Source: a virus. From it: DNA of 43,074 bases. The position numbers and the translations under genes were made by a program. Positions 30,501 through 37,080 of this stretch are shown here, one piece after another. Where the stretch lies: the IMG/VR virus record IMGVR_UViG_3300046517_000907, positions 1-43,074 of that record; one strand, given 5' to 3'. The notes under the pieces are model-generated. The model saw only the letters and a list, made by a program, of their open reading frames with translations, made no database searches and was not told the origin of the DNA. Positions within the stretch are counted from its first letter, which is position 1. Every line of letters begins with the position of its first letter.

Positions 30501-31903
30501 CCCCGGAGCAGCTCCAGAATTACAAGTTCCTTTGGAACAAAGAGCGGCTCGCGATGAACGCGCTCGAAGAGCTCGCCGGCAAGAAGGCTGGCGGCGGGGC
30601 CGCTCCGCCTCCGCCCGAGGGCCCGGAGATTCCCGGCTGGTCCGGTGGCGGCGAGCCGGACAAGGGGGGGGAGGGGGGCTTCGCGTCGACGTCGGCGCTC
30701 GTGCCCGTGGCGACCACGCTCGCCGGCGGCGCGCTCGGGCCGGTGCTCGAGCCGAAGAACAAAAAACTCGGCATCGGCGAGGGTGCAGCCTTCGGCCTGC
30801 TCGCGGGACTGGCGGCGCACAACCCGAAACTCCTCAACCGGCTCCGCTACTCCAACATCCTGTCGTATCTGTCGGTGCCGAAAAAGCTGGGCGGCGACAT
30901 CGGCGAGCTCGGCTTCACGATGGCGGAGCATCCGGAGCAGGCCGGCGCGCTCGCGAAAAACGTCTTCACGCGCGGGACGTGGGACGCGGCGAAAGCGGGG
31001 TTCCTCCGTCCGACGGATCAGGCGCTCATCGAACGCGCGGGCCTCGGCCGGCAGGGCGATCTCTTCACGGCGCCGGGCGAATCAGGCGAGCCCGAGTACA
31101 AGCCGCGCAGCGTCTATAACCCGCTCGAGCTCTCCGGCCGCGCGCTCTCGGGGATCACCGAAGGCGCGCAGTCGATCTACGAGCGCGCGGGATTCTCGCC
31201 CGAGGAAGCGGACCAACGGACGTTCGTTAACAAGCCGCTCTCCGAGACGGGCCAAGGCGCCGTCAACCTCGCGCGGAAGCCGCTCCCGAACTTCCTGCTC
31301 CCCGTCGCGAAGGTGATGACCAACGTCCTCGAGCGCGGGATCTCCCGGACGCCGGGACTCGCCGAGCTGCCGTCGGTCCGCGCCTTCAGCGGGCTCACGC
31401 CGCAAGCCGCGCGGCGCGCGTCCGCGATCACGGCGCTCGGGATGCTGGGCGCCGGCGGCGCGGGGTACCTCTCGGCGAAGGGCGGCCCGCTCGAGAACTA
31501 CTCGAAGGAGATCGACGCGTCGCCGCTCCTCACCGGCGGCGCGATGGTGCCCGTCGGCGCGGCGCTCGGCGCCGGCCGCGCGCTCGGCACACATGGCGGC
31601 GGCGCGGCCGATGCGCTCGCGGCGCTCGCGGCGGGCTTCGCGAAGGGCGTTCCGCTCCCGCACGGCTTCGAGCCGAGCGATCTCAGCCCGGCGCGGGCGA
31701 AGGCCACCGTCGCCCGGCTCCTCTCCCAGTACTTCCCACTTGGGGGCGTCGGCAAGCTCACGTCGCCTGTCGATCCGGCACGCTTCGACACAACGGGTAC
31801 GCTTTTCGGTCCTACGGCGGCCGAACAACCCTTGGTGAATGAATTGCTTCTTCACCAGAAGGCCCTACCGAAAGGGCGCGTCGGCCTTGCCCGCAAAAAG
31901 TAA
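27527..31903 (+). CDS. Giant internal core/ejection protein
   Basis: 1458 residues from GTG 27527, the largest gene. Residues ~60-210 hold Gly/Ala-rich hydrophobic helices (LGGGYLAGIPSAVPGIGSL, VASAVGAIPLGKVF), suited to membrane insertion during DNA entry. Residues ~215-1040 are Pro/Ala-rich and mostly disordered, with repeated short motifs (RQLP..GSG.PP.P near 371, 465, 488; DLGDVND near 304 and 347) and small ordered islands (~695-760, ~835-880). Residues ~1050-1450 again have hydrophobic helices. It resembles the large ejection proteins of podoviruses by size, position and plan. No lytic transglycosylase motif is recognised. Confidence 0.7.
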   Translation: MPNWWDVTPPSAPQAASADPAPWWKREPPPAATSDAPAPDRSNNATPTPDKDSGGHGFLDTLKNMGPRDWAAEAVRLGGGYLAGIPSAVPGIGSLVGAGVGGGSEALAELIAGKGYDPTSIGVASAVGAIPLGKVFKTGSDLATMGLNAARGAGLNVGVDVASKLAHGEPIDSWRDEILPAAIGGAGGAGATALHRLVAGGGAATEVVPPGDFDRVAGSAGANAVPHGQPGPTWPTGAPDAGTLQAARTQIRDPELQRVFDAAYGTRQPAEPTLRAPRTPYETGGEADEMAPVRRPGPIGEDLGDVNDAGMGGRLDPRTTLEQFIQRFEQGHEGDETAGTKPLTPGEQDLGDVNDFAHPPEPVKPWWEQGPRQLPAGGSGVPPAPFRDITRPWYEDPRLQPRVEAPPPPPSDEQLLSASTAEAQPPAATATAPAPPVAAPAAAPAPEGAAPNIDSVLEFLGMKPRQLPDVGSGVPPEPPATVEPTAPRQLPDIRSGAPPAPEAAPELEVLDPATATLNASGESAASLEAMRREQGMKERGEQFVVYDRAGTRRPLSGPDAVDYHVQPGETYGVEGPKGFQVLDDAGGRAPSGPAPAPAEAPPTAPGPAQDIGHVGAGDQLDALQSFFEHPEGAPPAQHPEDVEGQKYIAAAHQAMAEPPPPVPGPEEPQHPDYAPPEAVTTPAPKGLKGTDAVTRKVPGTQGDGTTWHVAFPDGRKYTIYRNVGSGGTAADGQWLIDGHEDSTASGAVFSKKDMLDHLARLDEGQPEVDKHTGRVVAPTIEEGLAPDRAKTKWRVETPVKGPSPSDALAAVHNFTKNPEAEAPGAPEPPAPKAAPVRETTPYKGYLIKKNPLNGATWVEKDGQKISWANSTEDAQQKIDSLTPAAAPAQAAATPAEAVRQFFDPEAHQFSSPRFDPNAEPGLRAELGGDYVPPAPGADIPESAEDRLRMVMGKGPADELIQRGIWKARAEGTPYTRSKDLPRFLAGGKPTYTPEQLQNYKFLWNKERLAMNALEELAGKKAGGGAAPPPPEGPEIPGWSGGGEPDKGGEGGFASTSALVPVATTLAGGALGPVLEPKNKKLGIGEGAAFGLLAGLAAHNPKLLNRLRYSNILSYLSVPKKLGGDIGELGFTMAEHPEQAGALAKNVFTRGTWDAAKAGFLRPTDQALIERAGLGRQGDLFTAPGESGEPEYKPRSVYNPLELSGRALSGITEGAQSIYERAGFSPEEADQRTFVNKPLSETGQGAVNLARKPLPNFLLPVAKVMTNVLERGISRTPGLAELPSVRAFSGLTPQAARRASAITALGMLGAGGAGYLSAKGGPLENYSKEIDASPLLTGGAMVPVGAALGAGRALGTHGGGAADALAALAAGFAKGVPLPHGFEPSDLSPARAKATVARLLSQYFPLGGVGKLTSPVDPARFDTTGTLFGPTAAEQPLVNELLLHQKALPKGRVGLARKK

Positions 31904-31927
31904 GAAAACGGTAGGAGAAAGGTTACG

Positions 31928-32293
31928 ATGCTGTCGACGTTCCGCGCGATCATGACGACGAGCTCCCGCCGCCGCCGATCGACAGACGCCACGCCAGAAC
32001 CTTGGTGGGTGATGCCGCTCGAGATCCTCTTGAAGCAGGGTGTCGGCGCCGTCGTCGCGATCATCATCGTCATTTGGTGGACGCGCGACGCGAGCGCCCG
32101 GCTCGACGTGATCGCCCAGAAGACGGACGACCACGTCCGGCAAATGCAACAGATGGCGCGCGACGAGGAGCTGGACCGGCAAACGCTGATCCAGCTTACA
32201 AACCTGCAATGTACCTACGTCGCGCGCAACGCCGACGAGCGGGCGATGTGCAACGACGTCGTCGATCGACAGAGCCACCGAAGCGGCAAATAG
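31928..32293 (+). CDS. Membrane-anchored protein, lysis-accessory candidate
   Basis: 121 residues from ATG 31928. A basic start (RRRRS) precedes one transmembrane helix (GVGAVVAIIIVIWWT, ~38-52) and then an extended charged helix (SARLDVIAQKTDDHVRQMQQMARDEELDRQTLIQL), the topology of i-spanins or of small virion membrane proteins. It ends with a cysteine-containing tail. No family is recognised. Its position after the ejection block and before small late genes fits a lysis role, but is not proof. Confidence 0.55.
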   Translation: MLSTFRAIMTTSSRRRRSTDATPEPWWVMPLEILLKQGVGAVVAIIIVIWWTRDASARLDVIAQKTDDHVRQMQQMARDEELDRQTLIQLTNLQCTYVARNADERAMCNDVVDRQSHRSGK

Positions 32294-32303
32294 GAGCACA
32301 GTC

Positions 32304-32492
32304 ATGGGCTCACAAGACGGGCTGCACTGGATGGAGAAAGCCTTCGCCCACAACAAGGGCGCGATGACGCACGCCGCCCAGCGCGAGGGCGTGTCGAATG
32401 CGACCTACGAGAAAGAGCACGAGCACTCGAAGGGCAAGGCCGGCAAGCGGGCCCGCGCGGCGCTCAACGCCAAGCGCGCCAACCGGAAGTAG
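32304..32492 (+). CDS. Small basic hypothetical protein
   Basis: 62 residues from ATG 32304 (SD TAGGAGCAC). Strongly basic and helical, with a Lys/Arg/Ala-rich C-terminus (KGKAGKRARAALNAKRANRK) and 'AFAHNKGAMTHAAQREGVS' before it. Similar short 'KGALH..LG...G' proteins are common phage hypotheticals. A nucleic-acid-binding or virion-internal role is possible. Confidence 0.55.
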   Translation: MGSQDGLHWMEKAFAHNKGAMTHAAQREGVSNATYEKEHEHSKGKAGKRARAALNAKRANRK

Positions 32493-32494
32493 CC

Positions 32495-32695
32495 GTGCCC
32501 TTCGTCTCGACCGCTCAACAGGCATGGGGCCATAGCCCCGCCGGCCTCCGTGCCCTCGGCGGCGAGGCCAAGGTGCACGAGTGGGACGAGGCCACCAAGG
32601 CCGAGCCCGGCGGTTTCAAGAGCCTCCCGAAGCACAAAAAGAAGGCCGGCTCCGCGTCGATGCACGGGTTGGAATTCATGGCCGATCGGGGTTAG
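32495..32695 (+). CDS. Small hypothetical protein
   Basis: 66 residues from GTG 32495, two bases after the preceding stop. The N-terminal half contains 'FVSTAQQAWGHSPAGLRALGG', which resembles short phage proteins with 'A..AW.H.......LGG..KV.EW', and the middle is basic (KSLPKHKKKAG). No domain is known. Its TAG stop (32693-32695) is also the start of the -10 hexamer of the promoter for the next gene. Confidence 0.55.
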   Translation: MPFVSTAQQAWGHSPAGLRALGGEAKVHEWDEATKAEPGGFKSLPKHKKKAGSASMHGLEFMADRG

Positions 32696-32698
32696 ACT
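32669..32698 (+). promoter_or_regulatory. Promoter overlapping the end of a gene
   Basis: TTGGAA (32669-32674), an 18-nt spacer and TAGACT (32693-32698) lie 7 nt before ATG 32706. TAG is the stop codon of the upstream gene. A CGGGG/CCCCG inverted repeat flanks the -10. There is no good SD at normal distance. Confidence 0.5.
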
Positions 32699-32705
32699 CC
32701 CCGCC

Positions 32706-33083
32706 ATGCCGCAGAACATCCCGATTGCGATTGCCGAGTCGCCCTACTCCAAGCGCAAGGGCGCCCTCGTTTACGACATCAAGACGGGCCAATTACTCAT
32801 CGAGGAGAGCCTCCGCCGTGGCGGGCTCGAGTACGTCGGCGAGGCTACGCGCGGCGCGACGGGCTCCGTCTACATCGGGATCTTCTCCGGCGGCATGGCG
32901 ACCGCTGATCCGGAGACGGGCGAGCTCACGTTTCCGAATCCTCCGCCGCCGGTGACGAAGGCCAATTACATCTTGTACAAGCCGGGCGAGCACTGCATCT
33001 TCATGCAACCGAAGTTCGATTGGTTCGTGAACGACGGCGAGGACGGCCCGGGCTTCACGTACAACGCGTACCCGCTCTCGTGA
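32706..33083 (+). CDS. Small beta-rich hypothetical protein
   Basis: 125 residues from ATG 32706. It is predicted mostly beta (GALVYDIKTGQLLIEESLRRGGLEYVGEATRG, SVYIGIFSGG, NYILYKPGEHCIFMQPKFDWFVNDG). It ends with GPGFTYNAYPLS and overlaps the next gene by GTGA, so it is co-translated with the TIM-barrel-like protein and could be its virion adaptor. No family is recognised. Confidence 0.6.
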   Translation: MPQNIPIAIAESPYSKRKGALVYDIKTGQLLIEESLRRGGLEYVGEATRGATGSVYIGIFSGGMATADPETGELTFPNPPPPVTKANYILYKPGEHCIFMQPKFDWFVNDGEDGPGFTYNAYPLS

Positions 33084-34105
33084 CCAATCTCGCCTACTTC
33101 GTCAACGCCGGCGACGGCGCCGACTCGCGCGGCACGCTCCCGGCGCCGGTGCCACGCGCGCCGCTCCCGCCCTTCGAGGGCGTCAATCCCGACGACGGCC
33201 TCCCGGTAAACACGGTCCAGCCCGCGAACCTCACGATCCCAGCGCGCCCGAATCTGCGCTTTCATCGCGGCAACATGTGCGGGCTCCGGCTCGCCGGGCT
33301 CCCGATGGTGCCGGGCGGAGGCCCCGCGCCGCTCGTGCTCACGTGGTTTCTCGATCGCTACTCCGTCGACGATCAGCAAAAGATCCTTACGGCGCTCGGG
33401 CAGGCCGGCTACTCGCATATCTATCTGTCGTGGCCCGACTCGCGCGCGTACGGGCAGACGCCGGATCAGTTCGTCGCCACCTGTCGGCGCGTGAAGCGGC
33501 GCGGCTTCTACGTCGGCGTGTTCTGGGGCTCGAAGGACATCGACCCATGGAACGAGACGGTCGCCGGATGGCCGACTCGCGCGCTCCCGCTCATGCAACA
33601 GCTCGTCGCGGCCAACGTGATCGACTTCGCGATGCCGGGCTGGGAGTGGAACTTTTGGAATGTCCCGGGCGATCAGACGTACGACATTTTCAAGTTCTTC
33701 AGTGCCAACCTCCCGGGCGTCGCGCTCTACTACCACGGCAGCGTCGGCAATATTTCGTGGCAGGCAGACGGGCAGTTCTCGGCGAGCTTCTATAGCAACC
33801 TCGTCAACATCCTCACTGGCTGTCTCTATCAGGCCGGCGTCGGCTGGTCGGCGGGATTCTTGCAGGCGAAGATCAACGACGTGACCGATCGGTTCAGCGG
33901 GAATTTCGGATTCCCCCCCGACTCGGGTTTCGGCCATCCGTTCGATTGCGTCGCCTTCGAGATCTCGGCGACGTCACAGTTCGACGGCGGGATGACGGAA
34001 GACTTCGGCGACTTGCGCGGGCTCGAGGCTCTCTACACGCTCGGGCCGATCGCGGTGATGGGGTACGGCAATGGGTGCCGGCGCCCGGACGGAACCGCAC
34101 TATAG
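33080..34105 (+). CDS. TIM-barrel glycosidase-like protein (candidate depolymerase or lysin)
   Basis: 341 residues from GTG 33080. After a proline-rich N-terminus (to ~60), alternating strands and helices follow the barrel rhythm: PLVLTWFLDRYSVDDQQKILTALGQAGYSHIYLSW (85-118), RRVKRRGFYVGVFWG (136-150), ANVIDFAMPGWEWNFWN (178-194), GVALYYHG. E189 in PGWEWN is a reasonable catalytic candidate. The pattern resembles glycoside-hydrolase barrels. Since no classical endolysin is visible, it could degrade cell wall or capsule, or be a receptor-binding virion protein. The enzyme class is inferred. Confidence 0.6.
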   Translation: MTNLAYFVNAGDGADSRGTLPAPVPRAPLPPFEGVNPDDGLPVNTVQPANLTIPARPNLRFHRGNMCGLRLAGLPMVPGGGPAPLVLTWFLDRYSVDDQQKILTALGQAGYSHIYLSWPDSRAYGQTPDQFVATCRRVKRRGFYVGVFWGSKDIDPWNETVAGWPTRALPLMQQLVAANVIDFAMPGWEWNFWNVPGDQTYDIFKFFSANLPGVALYYHGSVGNISWQADGQFSASFYSNLVNILTGCLYQAGVGWSAGFLQAKINDVTDRFSGNFGFPPDSGFGHPFDCVAFEISATSQFDGGMTEDFGDLRGLEALYTLGPIAVMGYGNGCRRPDGTAL

Positions 34106-34114
34106 GAGGCTGAC

Positions 34115-34306
34115 GTGCAATTCTTTCTGCGCGCTGTACTCGCTGTGATCCTGTACCTCGCGTTTTTCTACGTGCTGCCGCCGGTCGTGCATCTGATGGG
34201 CTTCAACATCAACCCCGACGTCTTCATCCTGATCCACGTGGCCCTCGCCTTGGCCGCCCTGTGGTACGTCATTTGGGGTAAGCCTGTTCCTCTTCCGTGG
34301 GCGTGA
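34115..34306 (+). CDS. Small double-span membrane protein (holin candidate)
   Basis: 63 residues from GTG 34115 with a strong SD (AGGAGGCTGAC). Two hydrophobic segments (FFLRAVLAVILYLAFFYVLPPVV and DVFILIHVALALAALWYVIWG) separated by a short loop make a two-helix membrane protein, the size and topology of class II holins. It is the last gene of the rightward late block and follows the candidate lysin/hydrolase. Its end overlaps a leftward gene by 38 bp. Confidence 0.6.
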   Translation: MQFFLRAVLAVILYLAFFYVLPPVVHLMGFNINPDVFILIHVALALAALWYVIWGKPVPLPWA

Positions 34307-34442
34307 CGACGCCGTAGCCTCCGCAGGTTTCACACTCGATCCACTTCGACTCTTCGGACATCCCGCCCGTGTCTTCCGTGGGGACGCACGGGCGGGCGAT
34401 CTCAATCTCGCCCCGCCCGTCACAGCTCGGACACTCGTTCAT
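34269..34442 (-). CDS. Small DnaJ-type zinc-finger protein
   Basis: 57 residues from ATG 34442 (SD GGAGGAAGC) to TGA 34269. Two CxxCxGxG repeats (C4-C7-G9-G11 and C37-C40-G42-G44) match the DnaJ zinc-finger half-site. An extra Cys19 and an acidic linker lie between. Such mini-proteins are frequent in phages and may bind zinc and unfolded protein or nucleic acid. It is the last cistron of the leftward right-arm cluster and overlaps the holin candidate tail to tail. Confidence 0.65.
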   Translation of the reverse strand: MNECPSCDGRGEIEIARPCVPTEDTGGMSEESKWIECETCGGYGVVTPTEEEQAYPK

Positions 34443-34690
34443 CGGAGCTTCCTCCCGCGCGCCAGCCGCTTGTCGATGCGCTTGGCGGCCGCGCGCGTGT
34501 CGTGGAGGATCGGGCCGACGTCGCCACGGATGTTACGGAGCACGTGAGCGACGTCCTTTTGGTCGTCTCTGATGGTTTGCAGGAGCGCCCGGATGTCCAT
34601 GAGCACGGCGAGCTGGGCGTGCGCCACGCTGATCACGTTCTTTCCGCCGTCATTGCTCACCAGCCAATTACAATTTGCCATCTGACGCAC
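34439..34690 (-). CDS. Small helical hypothetical protein
   Basis: 83 residues from GTG 34690; ATG 34681 is an alternative, with SD GGAGGAAAC just upstream of the GTG. Helical with coiled-coil-like register (AQLAVLMDIRALLQTIRDDQKDVAHVLRNIRGDVGPILHDTRAAAKRIDKRLARGRK) and a basic C-terminus. It overlaps both neighbours, 23 nt upstream and 4 nt downstream. No family is recognised. Confidence 0.55.
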   Translation of the reverse strand: MRQMANCNWLVSNDGGKNVISVAHAQLAVLMDIRALLQTIRDDQKDVAHVLRNIRGDVGPILHDTRAAAKRIDKRLARGRKLR

Positions 34691-34943
34691 GTTTCCTCCG
34701 AGATCGGATCCGCCGCGCGTGCTCGTCGCGCGTGCGCCACAGCGCGAACGCGTCGGACGCCATCGGCAACCCGAGGAACTTCGCCTGCTTGTAGAGCGCG
34801 GCCTTAATGACCGACGTCGGCGTGCCCGCGTTCGTGGCGCGCATCATCTCGAGCACGAGCGCGAGCTCGTCGTCGTCGAGGCCGACGTGGATCAAGTGGA
34901 GCTGCCGCTCTGTCTCCGCCACAGAGCGGCCGCGTGGCTTCAC
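34668..34943 (-). CDS. Ribbon-helix-helix-like DNA-binding protein
   Basis: 91 residues from GTG 34943, sharing GTGA with the upstream stop. LHLIHVGLDDDELALVLEMMRATNAGTPTSVIKAALYKQAKFLGL has the beta-helix-helix arrangement of CopG/MetJ-type regulators (strand, 'DDEL' helix, turn, 'TSVIKAAL' helix). The C-terminus is basic (RRIRSRRKRASDGK). A repressor of early or late genes is possible. The fold is assigned from pattern, not from a search. Confidence 0.6.
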   Translation of the reverse strand: MKPRGRSVAETERQLHLIHVGLDDDELALVLEMMRATNAGTPTSVIKAALYKQAKFLGLPMASDAFALWRTRDEHARRIRSRRKRASDGKL

Positions 34944-35326
34944 TGAATCGTGGTCGGACGGTCCGGCGGGAGTTCGCCGAAGGGCGTCGGCTCGCCGGCG
35001 TGGGCTTCTGACGGGGCTTTCGGGGGATCGATTTTCACGTAGCCGGATACCGGCTTCGTCTCGGTCGCGCCCTTGATCTGCTCGACCGTCACGCCGACGG
35101 CGAGGAGCTTCTCGCGCACGATCGTCTCCTTGTCGGCCGGCTGGATCCACGTGACGATCGCGCCGGTGGTGAGCTGAATCCGCTTCTCTTCGAGCGCCGT
35201 TAAGCTCTCGGCGATCTGCTTGTCGAGCCCGCGCACTTTCTCGTCGGCGAGCTTGCGGACGGCGGCGGCCTGAAGACGGTCCGACACCAAGTGGGTGATG
35301 TGCTGAAGTACTTGCGCCTTGTCCAT
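34940..35326 (-). CDS. Hypothetical protein
   Basis: 128 residues from ATG 35326 with SD GGAGGAGAAG. A helical N-terminus (VLQHITHLVSDRLQAAAVRKLADEKVRGLDKQIAESLTALEEKRIQL) is followed by a mixed part (TWIQPADKETIVREKLLAVGVTVEQIKGATETKPVSGYVKI) and a proline-rich tail. No family is recognised. It lies directly downstream of an intrinsic terminator, so it needs read-through or its own promoter. Confidence 0.6.
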   Translation of the reverse strand: MDKAQVLQHITHLVSDRLQAAAVRKLADEKVRGLDKQIAESLTALEEKRIQLTTGAIVTWIQPADKETIVREKLLAVGVTVEQIKGATETKPVSGYVKIDPPKAPSEAHAGEPTPFGELPPDRPTTIQ

Positions 35327-35341
35327 GTGACTTCTCCTCCG

Positions 35342-35382
35342 AAAAAGTGACGCGGCGAGTACGTACTCACGTACTCGCCGCG
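35342..35382 (-). terminator. Intrinsic (Rho-independent) terminator, leftward
   Basis: On the minus strand a 14-bp perfect stem (35382-35369 with 35364-35351) closes a 4-nt loop and is followed by TCACTTTTTC (T-run at 35346-35342). It starts 6 nt after the stop of the gene at 35388-35798. This is the only hairpin in the window with a clear T-tract. Confidence 0.75.
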
Positions 35383-35387
35383 CGGTG

Positions 35388-35798
35388 TTACTTGACGGGC
35401 TCGACTTCCGGGCCTCCGCCGATGCCCGATCCGCCGCCCGGGAGTTGCGAGGGGTTCGGCGGCAGGTCGATCGGCGGCGTGACGTGCGCGGGCGGCTGGG
35501 ACGGGAGCTGTCCCGGCGTGCCCGGCGCGGGCGCCGGCAACGTGGATGGATGCTGCGCCGCGATCGACGCGGCGAGGTTCTGCACGTTGACGAGCGCGTC
35601 GACGGCGACGCCGATCGCGTTCTTCACGAGCGGATGGCCGGCGGCGCCCGAGATGTCGCCCGCGTCGGCGACGAGCTTGTCGACCGCGCCGAGCACTTGA
35701 ATCTTCTTGTCCGGGCCCGGGACGGCGAGAGCTTCCGCGTCGACGATGAGCTGTGGCAGCTTCTCGAGAATCGTAGTGAGTAGTGACGACCACTTCAT
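35388..35798 (-). CDS. Hypothetical protein with helical N-terminus and proline-rich tail
   Basis: 136 residues from ATG 35798 (SD TTGGAGCC), preferred over an ATG seven codons upstream. Helices WSSLLTTILEKLPQLIVDAEAL, IQVLGAVDKLVADAG and HPLVKNAIGVAVDALVNVQNLAASIA are amphipathic. The last ~45 residues are Pro/Gly-rich (PAPAPGTPGQLP, QLPGGGSGIGGGPE). The QLP-GGSG tail resembles a motif repeated in the giant core protein. It could be virion-associated or a membrane-active helical protein. A terminator follows. Confidence 0.6.
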   Translation of the reverse strand: MKWSSLLTTILEKLPQLIVDAEALAVPGPDKKIQVLGAVDKLVADAGDISGAAGHPLVKNAIGVAVDALVNVQNLAASIAAQHPSTLPAPAPGTPGQLPSQPPAHVTPPIDLPPNPSQLPGGGSGIGGGPEVEPVK

Positions 35799-35851
35799 GG
35801 TGAGGCTCCAAGGGAACACCGGCCGGCTCCGCGCCGGCGGCGGGCCCTAGT

Positions 35852-36397
35852 CTAACCCTGCACGCTCGCCCGAATCTGTTCCGCGCGCTCGAGCCCCGCC
35901 GTCAGCGCGACGATCAAGTCGGAGCACGCCGTGAGGATCTCTTGCCGGCGCCGGCCCCGGTCCGCGAGATCCCATGCGATGCGCCCCGCCTCGGCCGCTT
36001 CCTGTCGCCGGCCGTACTGCTCGATGAGCTGCTCCAACAGCCGACACGACGCGCTCACGAGCAGGCGCGGGGTGTCGTCGGGCCCGAGGGCAAGGATGCG
36101 CCCGGCGGCGGCCGCCGTGATCGAGAGCATGTCCACGGTCCGGTCGACCGCCTGAATCGTCGCGATGAGCGGCGATGCCGGCATGTGCCGTCCGCTCCCC
36201 TCGATGAAGTCGGCCGCCTCCCGGAGCAGAGGGCCTGTCGGCTGCGTGCCCTTCGGGTCGTCGCCACAGAGGATCTCGATGATGCCGGTCGGAGCAGTCG
36301 AGTTGAGCCATTCGTCAATCTTCTCGGCGCGCGCCCGGAGCTGGTCGGCGATCGTGGCGTCGCCATTGTCGGGCGGCGGTGTGACAGGGCCGGTCAC
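35852..36397 (-). CDS. Helical hypothetical protein
   Basis: 181 residues from GTG 36397, overlapping the upstream stop as GTGA. The longer in-frame reading through the upstream gene is not protein-like. It is helical throughout (QLRARAEKIDEWLN, LLREAADFIEG, ASPLIATIQAVDRTVDMLSITAAAAGRILAL, CRLLEQLIEQYGRRQEAAEAGRIAWDL, SDLIVALTAGLERAEQIRA), predicted as a helical bundle. No family is recognised. It is translationally coupled to the next upstream gene. Confidence 0.6.
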   Translation of the reverse strand: MTGPVTPPPDNGDATIADQLRARAEKIDEWLNSTAPTGIIEILCGDDPKGTQPTGPLLREAADFIEGSGRHMPASPLIATIQAVDRTVDMLSITAAAAGRILALGPDDTPRLLVSASCRLLEQLIEQYGRRQEAAEAGRIAWDLADRGRRRQEILTACSDLIVALTAGLERAEQIRASVQG

Positions 36398-37080
36398 TCG
36401 ACGGACTCCGGAACGAAGGCCGGCCGATCGATCGTGGCGATGTCTTGCCCCTCGCCGCGCGCGTAGAGGTTCATGCACCAGATCTCCGCCTCGGCGCGCT
36501 GGTCGTCGGTCCACGTCGAGACGAGCTTCTGAAGAGCCTCGGGCGTCGCGATGACGCCGGCACCGAGCAGGAGCGCCGTCACGGTTTCGGCGTCCGGCGG
36601 CTCGGCTGGACCCGTGGGGAGCGCCTGCTCGACCACGTCGTAGCACGAGACGGTGTCGGCGGCCGTCCATGCCGGCACGGTGATGTCGGCGCCGTCGTTG
36701 CCGGACGTCCGGATCTGGTTGACGCGCGTGGCGTAGAGATCCGCCAGCCGGCGGAGCACGACGGCGGCGAGCAGGAACGTCCGCGCCTTCGACGCGCGCG
36801 GGGCCTCGCCCCACGACAGTTCGCCGAGGGCCATGTTGAGCGTCGCGAGCGGGGCGAAGATGGCGAAGTCGCCACTCGCCGTGTTACTCACGAGCCCGAG
36901 GGTGAGCGTCGTCATGCGCTTCGTGGTCGGATCGAAGAGCAGGCGCGCGGCCGCTTCGCCCTCGGCGCGGGAGGGCGGCCGCTCGCGCGGTGGCTGCTCC
37001 GGCCCGAGCGCGTCGGTCGCATCAGGCGCGGCCGGCAGTGCGGCGTCGTCGCTAAACGTCGGTCGGCTTCCCTTGTCCAT
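36394..37080 (-). CDS. Hypothetical protein
   Basis: 228 residues from ATG 37080, overlapping the nuclease gene upstream by 29 nt. The N-terminal ~45 residues are Pro/Asp/Glu-rich. The body is helical (MTTLTLGLVSNTASGDFAIFAPLATLNMALGELSWGEA, ARTFLLAAVVLRRLADLYATRVNQI, DTVSCYDVVEQALP, ALQKLVSTWTDDQRAEAEIWCMNLYARGEG). No known domain. Co-transcription with the PD-(D/E)XK nuclease suggests a DNA-metabolism accessory role. Confidence 0.6.
   Translation of the reverse strand: MDKGSRPTFSDDAALPAAPDATDALGPEQPPRERPPSRAEGEAAARLLFDPTTKRMTTLTLGLVSNTASGDFAIFAPLATLNMALGELSWGEAPRASKARTFLLAAVVLRRLADLYATRVNQIRTSGNDGADITVPAWTAADTVSCYDVVEQALPTGPAEPPDAETVTALLLGAGVIATPEALQKLVSTWTDDQRAEAEIWCMNLYARGEGQDIATIDRPAFVPESVE

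Noticed and set aside
27527-31903. Tape-measure protein of a long-tailed phage
   Set aside because: No tail tube, sheath or assembly-chaperone genes exist nearby; neighbours are nozzle, fibre and small ejection-type proteins, and the protein is largely disordered rather than continuously helical.
1632-35156. Other CACGTG hexamers (for example near 1898, 6607, 10937, 34237, 35151) as extra parS sites
   Set aside because: None has both GTTNC/GNAAC arms; a hexamer of this kind is expected repeatedly by chance in 43 kb.
35852-36814. A longer version of the protein ending at 35852
   Set aside because: The N-terminal extension is Arg/Gly/Pro noise antisense-free but overlapping the real upstream gene in another frame; the GTG at 36397 makes the usual GTGA overlap.
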